Shown: one piece after another, positions 7,594-13,424 of the stretch | Position numbering within the stretch: position 1 is the stretch's first letter | Layout of the letters: every line of letters begins with the position of its first letter | Source: Lachnospiraceae bacterium UBA7729 | GTDB lineage: Bacteria > Bacillota > Clostridia > Lachnospirales > Lachnospiraceae | Length of the DNA stretch: 18,283 nt | Direction: 5' to 3' | Assembly: GCA_002482005.1 (NCBI GenBank) | Contig: DLFD01000070.1 | Coordinates: forward strand, 1-18,283 | Made by a program: the position numbers and the translations under genes | Notes under the pieces: generated by a model | The model's database searches: none | What the model saw: only the letters and a program-made list of their open reading frames with translations | Told to the model about the DNA's origin: nothing

Positions 7594-7630
7594 GGACCGC
7601 AGGGCAGACGCTCTGCGGTCCATCTTTTTG
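7594..7630 (+). terminator. Intrinsic terminator or attenuator between the hypothetical and ArdC genes
   Basis: GGACCGCAGGGC pairs with GCTCTGCGGTCC, a 12-bp stem with one wobble pair and an AGAC loop at 7594-7621, followed by ATCTTTTTG. It sits inside what otherwise looks like one operon and could lower expression of the ArdC-like gene and the primase. Confidence 0.7.
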
Positions 7631-7643
7631 AAGGAGAGACAAG

Positions 7644-8744
7644 ATGGCAGGAGCACTGGAGATTGTAAAAGAGGACCGGAAGGCTCTTGTGGACAAGATC
7701 ATCTCCATGATGGAGAGCGGGTATTTCCTGCAGAGACCGGAGTGGAACAGGGAAGCGCTCCGGCCCCACAATCCGCTTTCCAATGTCAGCTACAAGGGCG
7801 GCAACCGGATGCGTCTGATGCTTGCCGTGCTGGAACATGGCTATGTCGATCCCTGCTGGGCGACCGGCCGCCAGTACATGATGAAGGGCTACCACATCAA
7901 AAAGGGCGAGCACGGGATCCTCTGTGAGAAATGGATCTTCGACAGGGAAGAGAAGGTGAAGGATGAGAACGGCAACGAGACGACACGGAAGGTGATCCTC
8001 ACCCATCCGAAGGTCTCTTACTTCCGTGTGTTCAACGCCCAGCAGGTGGAGGACTTCCCATCCTTCTCGCCTCCTCCGCCTTACACGAAGACGGAACTTG
8101 AGACAGTTATCGATCATGTGATCGATACCAGCGAGTGTCCCATCTGGGAGCTGGCACAGGAGAGAGCCTTCTATTCACCGTCTGCGGACGAGATCATTCT
8201 GCCGATCCGAAGCAGCTTCAAGGACGAAGTCAGCTTCGCCAAGACATTGATCCACGAGATGGCTCACAGCACCGGTCATCCGACGCGGCTGAACCGGCCC
8301 ATGGGTGGGGCTTTCGGTTCCCCGGCTTACGCAAGAGAGGAACTTCGGGCTGAGATCGGCGCTCTGTTTACGGAAGCGGACTTGGGGATCCGGCTGACCG
8401 AAGAGAACTACGAGGACCATTCCGATTACCTGAAGTCATGGATCGGGGCACTGAAAGACGACTACAATGAGTTCTTCCACGCCTGCAGCGATGCAGAGAA
8501 GATCTCCTCCCGGATCGTATCAAACTACACGAAGAAGTACGAACTGGTCCGAGTGCCGGACGCTGTTCCGGAGCACGCGCCTCATCTGGAGAAAGGAATC
8601 GTCTCAGAGACCGAAACGAGCCCGGGAAAGAAGACTGTCCTGGAGTGCGAAACGGATCTGAAGAAGGAAGCTGCTTCGGAGAATGAAATCGGGACAGAGA
8701 AGAAGCCCGGGCCCAGGTCCCGCAGAAAAGAGAAAGCGCTATGA
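7644..8744 (+). CDS. ArdC-like antirestriction protein with zincin metalloprotease domain
   Basis: This 366-residue protein has the ArdC arrangement. The N-terminal domain (about 10-150) holds the ssDNA-binding region with NPLSNVSYKGGNRMRL, GYVDPCWATGRQ and IKKGEHGILCEKW. A zincin domain follows with HEMAHSTGH at 204-212 and the downstream YAREELRAEIGALF helix typical of these proteins. Residues after about 305 form a charged, low-complexity tail ending in basic residues. ArdC proteins protect incoming single-stranded plasmid DNA from host restriction during conjugation. AAGGAGAG precedes ATG 7644 closely. The stop overlaps the next start as ATGA, so it is coupled to the primase. An anti-restriction gene on the same element as a complete restriction-modification cassette is worth noting. 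Confidence 0.85.
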   Translation: MAGALEIVKEDRKALVDKIISMMESGYFLQRPEWNREALRPHNPLSNVSYKGGNRMRLMLAVLEHGYVDPCWATGRQYMMKGYHIKKGEHGILCEKWIFDREEKVKDENGNETTRKVILTHPKVSYFRVFNAQQVEDFPSFSPPPPYTKTELETVIDHVIDTSECPIWELAQERAFYSPSADEIILPIRSSFKDEVSFAKTLIHEMAHSTGHPTRLNRPMGGAFGSPAYAREELRAEIGALFTEADLGIRLTEENYEDHSDYLKSWIGALKDDYNEFFHACSDAEKISSRIVSNYTKKYELVRVPDAVPEHAPHLEKGIVSETETSPGKKTVLECETDLKKEAASENEIGTEKKPGPRSRRKEKAL

Positions 8745-9553
8745 ACATCCGATTCTTTGAACGGCTGATGCAGGAGCCGCCCAAAACACCTCAGGAGAAA
8801 TACATTTTCTTTGTCGACAGTCCGGACCTGGCGGTCAATATCGCTTACTGCGGCTTCAGCGCCCAGACCATCCTGGATAATCAGCAGGAGGAGTATTTCA
8901 CAGCGGACAGTTTCATTCTGTACATGCGTACTCTCGATGAGAAGCTTCTTCACGGAATCGGGACCGACCGGATCCAGTATGTCTATGTCCTTGCCTGTAA
9001 GAAATGGAACAGCGACAAGATCAAGGCTTATCTGGAGTCGGCTACCCTTACCTGTCTGGTGGAGTGGAAGCTGTTCAAAGGGAAGGATTATCTGTCGAGG
9101 GTGGACCGGCTCGATGACCTGAAGCAGGTCCTGCAGGATTTCTTTCTCAGGGTGGAAGGGCCTCCGGACCCGGAGGACTCCCACGACATTGCCAGGTTTC
9201 ATACCTTCAATGACCGGGGAGCCCCGAACGGGATCAAGGACCGGGAGATCGTCGATTTCCTGATCAGCCGCCATCCCATGTTCGTGGTCAGCGGAACGCC
9301 TTACCTGTACCAGTCAGGCGTCTACCGGCAGGACCCGTCCGGCAGCCGGACGAGGGCCCTGATCTGCCAGCTGGTCTACCGGGAGCTTCAGAAATCACCG
9401 GCCATACGAAGGGTCTACGACCTTCTGATCGACCAGCCGTCTCTGCAGCAGACCCTGACCGGGATCAACCTGCAGCCCAGGCACTGGGTGAACTTCAGGA
9501 ACGGTTACTTTGACTTCCGCACCTGGAAGATGGTCCCGCATGACCCGAAGTAA
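8741..9553 (+). CDS. N-terminal part of a P4/D5-type primase-helicase, truncated
   Basis: The 270-residue product starts at ATGA overlapping the ArdC-like stop. It has an N-terminal region with a Toprim-like core (IQYVYVLACKKWNSDKIKAY, then LVEWKLFKG). The D5 N-terminal-type region follows, with HPMFVVSGTPYLYQSGVY and WVNFRNGYFDFRTWKMVPHD. In intact proteins the NG.ld..t....phdp motif leads into an SF3 helicase with Walker motifs. Here the frame ends with TAA immediately after HDPK and the helicase is absent. The next bases belong to the converging repA fragment, so the gene was cut at about 9550. It should lack helicase activity. The primase tail at 1-180 is of the same family and may be the missing type of end. 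Confidence 0.72.
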   Translation: MNIRFFERLMQEPPKTPQEKYIFFVDSPDLAVNIAYCGFSAQTILDNQQEEYFTADSFILYMRTLDEKLLHGIGTDRIQYVYVLACKKWNSDKIKAYLESATLTCLVEWKLFKGKDYLSRVDRLDDLKQVLQDFFLRVEGPPDPEDSHDIARFHTFNDRGAPNGIKDREIVDFLISRHPMFVVSGTPYLYQSGVYRQDPSGSRTRALICQLVYRELQKSPAIRRVYDLLIDQPSLQQTLTGINLQPRHWVNFRNGYFDFRTWKMVPHDPK

Positions 9554-9555
9554 AG
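9545..9555. other. Recombination (or assembly) junction truncating two converging genes
   Basis: The primase reading rightward and repA reading leftward both lose recognisable homology here. Primase is recognisable up to PHDPK (ending 9550). RepA is recognisable down to DLGF (9552 or so). The shared bases allow only a few nucleotides of overlap. Confidence 0.6.
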
Positions 9556-9782
9556 CCGAGATCCTGGACAATCTCATCAACCTGATAGATGATGTAGACC
9601 CGGTTCTGTTCATCCATCCAATGGTTCTTCACGGATAATGACATCCGGTCCAGAAGGACGGCGTAGAGCATCTTTGCCTGGATGGAGAGGTCCCGGAATT
9701 CTGGGTTTAGGAGTAGTAGCTTCGGAATCCGGATGAAGCTGAACTGTTCCGCCTGAGAACCGATATAGAAGTTAAACGTCAT
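9554..9782 (-). pseudogene. repA: 5' fragment of a RepA_N replication initiator gene
   Basis: Read on the minus strand from ATG 9782, the first about 77 residues (MTFNFYIGSQAEQFSFIRIP, then AKMLYAVLLDRMSLS and VYIIYQVDEIVQDLG) are a clear RepA_N domain start, the initiator of many Gram-positive plasmids and plasmid-like conjugative elements. RepA_N domains are followed by a variable linker and a host-specific C-terminal domain. Both are missing, because after DLGF the frame runs into primase sequence and stops at 9495. The start overlaps the parB stop by 11 bases. Without the rest of the gene it should not support replication. An intact copy may exist elsewhere in the genome. Confidence 0.75.
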
Positions 9783-10698
9783 CTGAATCGCCTCCGTTCT
9801 GAGCTTTCCATGACTTCAGGAGCGCTTCAATCACGTCCATCATGTCATCGTGTGAATAGGTGGGAGGGAAGTACTCCCGCAGCTTTCGGCCCGTGAGGGT
9901 TAGGCTGCCTGTTGCAGATGCCTTCTGAGTTCCATTTAGGAGAATGATCATCTTGTCCTGTGTCATGGCACCGGTCTGAAGAGCAGTTCGAAGTTCCTTT
10001 ACCTGGTTAAGCTTTACCGGACCGTTTTCCTTGATGTACTCGTAGAGCCAGTCCTGGATCTCCTTGTCGATGTAGGAAATCTCAACGGCAACGGTAAACT
10101 GGAGACGCTTGCGGTCTACAAAGTCGAGAAGTTCCGGAATCAATTCGGTTAAGCGAATGTATCTGCGAATCTGATTTTTGCTTTCTCCGGATTCTCTTCC
10201 TATAAGCTCGGCTGTTTCTAACTTCCACCCATTTTGGGTGGAAGTTCCACCAGCGACCGTGTCAGACCTGCTCCCATGTCTCTTCATCGCATCCATTTTC
10301 ATCTTATAGGCGAATGCCTTCTCGCTCGGCAGCAGCTCTTCCCGCTGGATGTTGGAGTCGACCATTTTCACAATGGCTTCGTCGTCGGTCATGTCGCGGA
10401 TGATGGCGGGGACGGTCTCCATACCCAGCTTCATGGCTGCATGCATCCTGCGGTGGCCTGAGACCATCTCGTACTCATCATTTCCAATCGGACGGATGAG
10501 GGTGGGGGAGAGGATACCGTTCTCCCGGATGCTGTCGATCAGGTCCTGCATCTTTGCGTCGTCCACCACATGGAAGGGGTGATTGCGGAATGGGTGGATC
10601 TTCTCGATTTCGATCTCCATCGCCGACTCTTCGCCGACAACGCCGAGCATTTCATCGATGGTCTTGAGTTTAATCTTCTGTCCTGGACGTTCTCTCAT
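9772..10698 (-). CDS. parB: ParB-family partition protein (second ParB of the operon)
   Basis: This 308-residue CTP-dependent centromere-binding protein homologue has a ParB N-terminal domain (about 30-125) with HPFRNHPFHV, VSGHRR at 79-84, and SNIQREELLPSEKAFAYKMK. A helix-turn-helix follows at about 161-185 (ELIGRESGESKNQIRRYIRL), then a C-terminal region. ATG 10698 is chosen because AAGGAGG lies nine bases upstream and the family homology begins close after it; the open frame upstream overlaps parA and is not credible. The start lies within the last 29 bases of parA and the stop overlaps repA, so parB, parA, parB and repA are one coupled operon. A perfect 12-bp stem-loop is embedded in the codons for residues 152-160. 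Confidence 0.9.
   Translation of the reverse strand: MRERPGQKIKLKTIDEMLGVVGEESAMEIEIEKIHPFRNHPFHVVDDAKMQDLIDSIRENGILSPTLIRPIGNDEYEMVSGHRRMHAAMKLGMETVPAIIRDMTDDEAIVKMVDSNIQREELLPSEKAFAYKMKMDAMKRHGSRSDTVAGGTSTQNGWKLETAELIGRESGESKNQIRRYIRLTELIPELLDFVDRKRLQFTVAVEISYIDKEIQDWLYEYIKENGPVKLNQVKELRTALQTGAMTQDKMIILLNGTQKASATGSLTLTGRKLREYFPPTYSHDDMMDVIEALLKSWKAQNGGDSDDV
10220..10246. repeat. Perfect 12-bp inverted repeat inside parB
   Basis: AACTTCCACCCA and TGGGTGGAAGTT are separated by TTT. The stem covers the codons between the ParB N-terminal domain and the helix-turn-helix. It is by far the best stem I found inside a coding region of this window. Confidence 0.9.
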
Positions 10699-11473
10699 CG
10701 TCAAGTACCTCCTTGGTAAGCTGTTCGTAACATTTTGCAACCTTGCAGTTCGGATCATATTTGTAAATGCTGATACCGGCGGCGCTTGCCTCCGGGGCCC
10801 GGACGGAGAAGGGGATGCAGGTATCCATGATTCCGATCGTCTTGCCGTAACTTTCCCGGAGCATCTGGGTGATGTCCTTCGCGTAGTTCGTCCGGAAATC
10901 GACCATGGTAAGCAGGATTCCTTCAATCTGCAGGGTCTTGTTAAGCCTTTTCTTCACGACGGTGATGGTCTTCAGAAGCTGCTGAAGGCCCTTTACAGGC
11001 AGGTAAGCGGCCTGGACAGGTATCAGGATACGGTCGGCGGCGACGAGGGCATTGATGGTAGTGATGCCCAGAGAAGGCATGCAATCGATAAGGATGTATG
11101 TGTACTCGCTTCTCAGGTGGTCGATATACTCCTTCAGGATCATTTCACGGCTCATAGTGTTGCCGAGCAGGACCTCAAGCCCGGACAATTCAATGTTGGC
11201 AGGCAGAAGGTCGACGCCTTCTTCATGGTGAAGGATGCCTTCATGCGGATCGAAGTCCTCTTCATTGATGATGTGGGTCATGATAGTGGCGATCGTAGTG
11301 GATATCTCGTCCGGATTCTGGTATCCTAAGCTTGCGGTGAGACTTCCCTGCGGGTCGCAGTCCATCAGCAGGACTTTCTCACCGGCTCTGGCAAGACCGA
11401 TGCCGAGATTCGCCACGACAGTAGTCTTGTTCGTTCCGCCTTTCTGATTACAGCAGCAGTAAACTTTACACAT
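10670..11473 (-). CDS. parA: ParA-family partition ATPase
   Basis: This 267-residue protein is the Walker-type ATPase that moves or positions the replicon with ParB. The deviant Walker A motif KGGTNKTT is at 11-18, LLMDCDPQGSLT at 35-46 carries the A' aspartate, and YILIDCMPSLG is the Walker B region. A C-terminal SVRAPEASAAG segment is typical of the family. ATG 11473 is preferred because MCKVYCCCNQKGG matches the usual short lead before Walker A and a GGGAG sequence precedes it; the open frame continues upstream into parB. It overlaps the first parB by eight bases and the second by 29. Confidence 0.93.
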   Translation of the reverse strand: MCKVYCCCNQKGGTNKTTVVANLGIGLARAGEKVLLMDCDPQGSLTASLGYQNPDEISTTIATIMTHIINEEDFDPHEGILHHEEGVDLLPANIELSGLEVLLGNTMSREMILKEYIDHLRSEYTYILIDCMPSLGITTINALVAADRILIPVQAAYLPVKGLQQLLKTITVVKKRLNKTLQIEGILLTMVDFRTNYAKDITQMLRESYGKTIGIMDTCIPFSVRAPEASAAGISIYKYDPNCKVAKCYEQLTKEVLDDERTSRTED

Positions 11474-12431
11474 TCGCTTGATCTCCCTTCTTGTCTTGTG
11501 ATGCTTCTGCTGAAGCGTTTGCATAATCTTCTGACGCATCATCTGACTGATTCTTGTTCTTTATCCGGTCGGGATCTCCGGAAGCACGCTTCTCAGCCCA
11601 TTCCTGCATGATCTTCAGAACACCTTTCTTCATCATTTCCGGGGTACAATCCTCCGGGAAGTAGGGCTGGAGCTGGTCGTTGCTCAGGATGACCCGTCGT
11701 TCGGCCGAGTTCTTCGGACTGAAGATAATCTTACGGACCATCTGGTCTGTGAGCCCTCCCTTTTTCTGGCTGACCTTACTCGCTTCTTTGATTGCCGTTG
11801 CCTGTGCAAGGGTGGGAGAGCGCTTTGTCGGAGCAATGACTCTGGCGACGGTTCTCTGCTCATCCTCGGAGAGGAAAGCCAGTTCGTAGCCAGGCGTCAG
11901 CCCAAGTTCTCCTTTGTCCAGAAGATAGGAAAGGTCCGGAATCAGGTAAGAGAGACGGACATAGCGCTGAACCTGCTTGGGACTGTCGCCTGTCTTATTG
12001 GAGAGAAGATCGACAGACCGCCCGGACAGGGCTTTGTCGACCTTCTGGCGACCGTATTCCTTCCGGAGATTGCATAACGCCTCATATTTCATTCGGTAGG
12101 CGGCGGCTTTCTCGCTGGGCGGCAGCTTCTCCCGGCGGAGATTGGTGTCAACCATTGAAAGAATAGCCAGATCATCGGACATGTAACGGATGATGACCGG
12201 GACCTTCAGGAGTCCAAGAACCGTGGCAGCGTATTTCCGTCTGTGCCCGGAAATGATTTCATAATTTCCTTTTTCGGTCGGGCGGACGATCAGGGGAGTG
12301 ATGATTCCGTAGCTGCGGATGCTGTCGATCAGCTCCTCCATGTCCTCGTCCATGGTGACGCGGAAGGGGTGATTGTGGAAAGGGACCAGCCTTTCCGGCT
12401 CGATGTAGAAGATTTCTTCGTGTTTCTGCAT
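11466..12431 (-). CDS. parB: ParB-family partition protein (first ParB of the operon)
   Basis: The 321-residue first gene of the leftward operon has AAGGAGG seven bases before ATG. The ParB N-terminal domain includes VPFHNHPFRV, ISGHRRKYAA (SGHRR at 61-65) and TNLRREKLPPSEKAAAYRMK. A helix-turn-helix follows at about 138-162 (VDLLSNKTGDSPKQVQRYVR). The C-terminal tail is polar and rich in Asp, Ala and Ser. It is clearly paralogous to the second ParB (PFHNHPFRV versus PFRNHPFHV, and the shared LPPSEKA-type helix), yet distinct enough that the pair is an old duplication. Two ParB proteins around one ParA, followed by RepA_N, is an arrangement I associate with clostridial plasmid-like elements. 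Confidence 0.92.
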   Translation of the reverse strand: MQKHEEIFYIEPERLVPFHNHPFRVTMDEDMEELIDSIRSYGIITPLIVRPTEKGNYEIISGHRRKYAATVLGLLKVPVIIRYMSDDLAILSMVDTNLRREKLPPSEKAAAYRMKYEALCNLRKEYGRQKVDKALSGRSVDLLSNKTGDSPKQVQRYVRLSYLIPDLSYLLDKGELGLTPGYELAFLSEDEQRTVARVIAPTKRSPTLAQATAIKEASKVSQKKGGLTDQMVRKIIFSPKNSAERRVILSNDQLQPYFPEDCTPEMMKKGVLKIMQEWAEKRASGDPDRIKNKNQSDDASEDYANASAEASQDKKGDQANV

Positions 12432-12484
12432 GCAGACCTCCTTATCTTTGGTGTTGATGGAGGTTCCAGAGAGTTTTTATATAG

Positions 12485-12532
12485 AAAAAACCGCCTGGAA
12501 CCGGATCAGAAACTTGATCTGGACCAGACGGC
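12485..12532 (-). terminator. Terminator or attenuator in the parB leader
   Basis: On the minus strand, GCCGTCTGG-TCCAGATCA folds back on TGATCCGG-TTCCAGGCGG and is followed by TTTTTT. The stem has a wobble pair and one mismatch. It lies 54 bases before the first parB, so leftward transcription entering from beyond 12540 should stop here unless it is regulated, while a promoter closer to the gene would escape it. Confidence 0.65.
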
Positions 12533-12544
12533 TGTGCTGTCTGA

Positions 12545-12673
12545 AAGCTGACTTTGCGGTCAGCTTCAATTGAATATCGTGTATTGCGAAAGAGTGGAAG
12601 AGCGGGGCCCGTGGGGACTGAAATAGACTCAGTCCGGTCAGCTGATAATGGGCTGTCAAATCGAACCATTATC
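12545..12673. repeat. Cluster of three perfect inverted repeats upstream of the par operon
   Basis: There are three perfect dyads: AAGCTGAC/GTCAGCTT (12545-12552 and 12559-12566), GGACTGA/TCAGTCC (12615-12621 and 12629-12635), and GATAATGG/CCATTATC (12644-12651 and 12666-12673). Together with the terminator at 12485-12532 they give the par operon a highly structured leader or a candidate origin/centromere region. No coding sequence is credible here. Confidence 0.7.
12571..12584 (-). repeat. Left copy of a 14-bp sequence found again in inverted orientation at 13128
   Basis: The minus strand reads ATACACGATATTCA here, and the plus strand reads the same at 13128-13141. Flanking bases extend the match to 18 of 21. 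The two copies point away from each other and bracket the tRNA fragment. Confidence 0.75.
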
Positions 12674-12780
12674 TTTCATGGGCACTCCCCGCAATTCCTT
12701 TGGGGATTTTCATGGGCAAAGGCCTGCTAACGGATTGCTAACAGCTAAGATTTCGTAGCTGAGCCATTTTCCCATAAAAA
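12674..12780. other. Repeat-rich flank of the tRNA fragment (candidate integrase arm sites)
   Basis: TTTCATGGGCA occurs twice (starting near 12674 and 12708), GCTAAC occurs twice within 18 bases near 12727-12745, and CCCGCAATT here is inverted as AATTGCGGG near 12779. Short direct repeats next to a tRNA-derived attachment core are what tyrosine integrase arm sites look like. No integrase gene is in the window to support this. Confidence 0.35.
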
Positions 12781-12820
12781 TTGCGGGAGTTTTCCACTTT
12801 TTCGTGAATCACTCCCGCAA
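12770..12820 (-). terminator. Terminator downstream of the tRNA fragment
   Basis: TTGCGGGAGT at 12781-12790 and ACTCCCGCAA at 12811-12820 form a perfect 10-bp stem. Read on the minus strand it is followed by TTTTTATGGG. It lies six bases past the 3' end of the tRNA fragment, as expected for the native terminator of that tRNA gene. Confidence 0.8.
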
Positions 12821-12825
12821 AAACG

Positions 12826-12870
12826 CGTTCCCGATGCGATTCGAACGCACGACCTTCCGCTTAGGAGGCG
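12826..12870 (-). tRNA. 3' fragment of tRNA-Arg(CCU), probable attachment-site duplication
   Basis: On the minus strand the sequence runs from an anticodon loop CTCCTAA (anticodon CCT) through a 3' anticodon stem GCGGA. A variable loop follows, then a T arm of GTGCG, TTCGAAT and CGCAT. It ends with the acceptor strand CGGGAAC and a G discriminator, with no encoded CCA. The 5' half of a tRNA (acceptor strand, D arm) is absent: the bases beyond 12870 do not fold as one. A tRNA 3' part ending at the anticodon region is the usual duplicated core left by tyrosine-recombinase integration into a tRNA gene, so this is read as attR or attP, not a working tRNA. Confidence 0.8.
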
Positions 12871-12989
12871 CCTGAAATGGCCAAAACCGTTCATTTCTGA
12901 CTACATTTCAGCCGAACATGCATTCGAATAGATGAGAATTTTTCTTGAAATTAAAAGCTTTTTTCATGTTACGAAACAGATTTGGAGGT

Positions 12990-13001
12990 GGACAATTGTC
13001 C
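12990..13001. promoter_or_regulatory. Palindromic operator candidate, copy 1
   Basis: GGACAATTGTCC is a perfect 12-bp palindrome, followed by TC as in copy 2. An identical palindrome lies 208 bases to the right. Confidence 0.55.
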
Positions 13002-13169
13002 TCGAACTGACCGGCACTTAGTGGTTCATCTGGGCAGCTTCTTAGCAAAACCGGAAAAACAGGAATGGGAAAAATGTGATAACAGAAGACATCTGTCCCT
13101 GAAAAACGCCCCTGAACCGCTAAAGTGATACACGATATTCAGTTGTCCAAATCATTGTTTTCTTGTTTC

Positions 13170-13197
13170 ATAATAGCATATTTTGTGATACATGCAA
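13170..13197 (-). promoter_or_regulatory. Leftward promoter candidate abutting the second palindrome
   Basis: On the minus strand TTGCAT (13197-13192) is followed after 16 bases by TATTAT (13175-13170). The -35 box directly touches the palindrome at 13198-13209, so a protein bound there could block or activate it. No minus-strand gene starts nearby; the next one begins at 12431, beyond two terminators. Confidence 0.4.
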
Positions 13198-13209
13198 GGA
13201 CAATTGTCC
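13198..13209. promoter_or_regulatory. Palindromic operator candidate, copy 2
   Basis: This is an exact second copy of GGACAATTGTCC (TC follows, as in copy 1). It abuts the leftward promoter candidate and lies about 105 bases upstream of the rightward one. Confidence 0.55.
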
Positions 13210-13313
13210 TCATGCAAAACACGAGAATGGGGAAGTATGCAGGTCTCAGATATTGTTCAGGCTTACAACAGCTGTAAACAGTAACTTAATTAGCCATTAT
13301 ACAGATTGATCAC

Positions 13314-13342
13314 TTGTATAAATATGCTGTGATACCTATAAT
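13314..13342 (+). promoter_or_regulatory. Promoter candidate for the secreted-protein genes
   Basis: TTGTAT at 13314-13319, a 17-base spacer and a perfect TATAAT at 13337-13342 lie about 80 bases before ATG 13425. The -35 match is poor, but the -10 box and spacing are good, and no terminator intervenes. Confidence 0.5.
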
Positions 13343-13424
13343 AATAGTAAGCTGTCTTTTTTGGTGTGTAAAGTACCGACAGCGTATTGGAAAAAGGTAA
13401 TAATCAATAAGGAGGATTTGGTTC

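Larger units (their letters stand above)
12871..13313. other. Gene-free region between the tRNA fragment and the secreted-protein genes
   Basis: No credible gene is seen. Next to the tRNA fragment, CTGAAATG (12872-12879) is inverted as CATTTCAG (12904-12911). Farther right are two GGACAATTGTCC palindromes, a TTGTCC half-site near 13143, and three or four GTGATAC-like strings (about 13076, 13125, 13186, 13330). The density of repeated short motifs suggests a control or recombination region. Confidence 0.45.

Noticed and set aside
10699..10926. Extended N-terminus for the second ParB in the open frame running upstream to 10926
   Set aside because: The upstream part overlaps parA in another frame, has a composition unlike ParB, and the well-placed AAGGAGG favours ATG 10698.
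10583..11329. 248-codon plus-strand open frame opposite parA
   Set aside because: The minus strand carries ParA with Walker motifs and overlapping operon starts; the plus frame is a shadow.
10708..11473. Abnormal Walker A motif (KGGTNKTT) in ParA as a sign of inactivation
   Set aside because: The ParA deviant Walker A is KGGxxK[ST], so TN at the variable positions is compatible with function.
12477..12669. Short minus-strand ORFs upstream of the first parB
   Set aside because: They run through several perfect stem-loops and a terminator, have no Shine-Dalgarno, and show no protein-like features.
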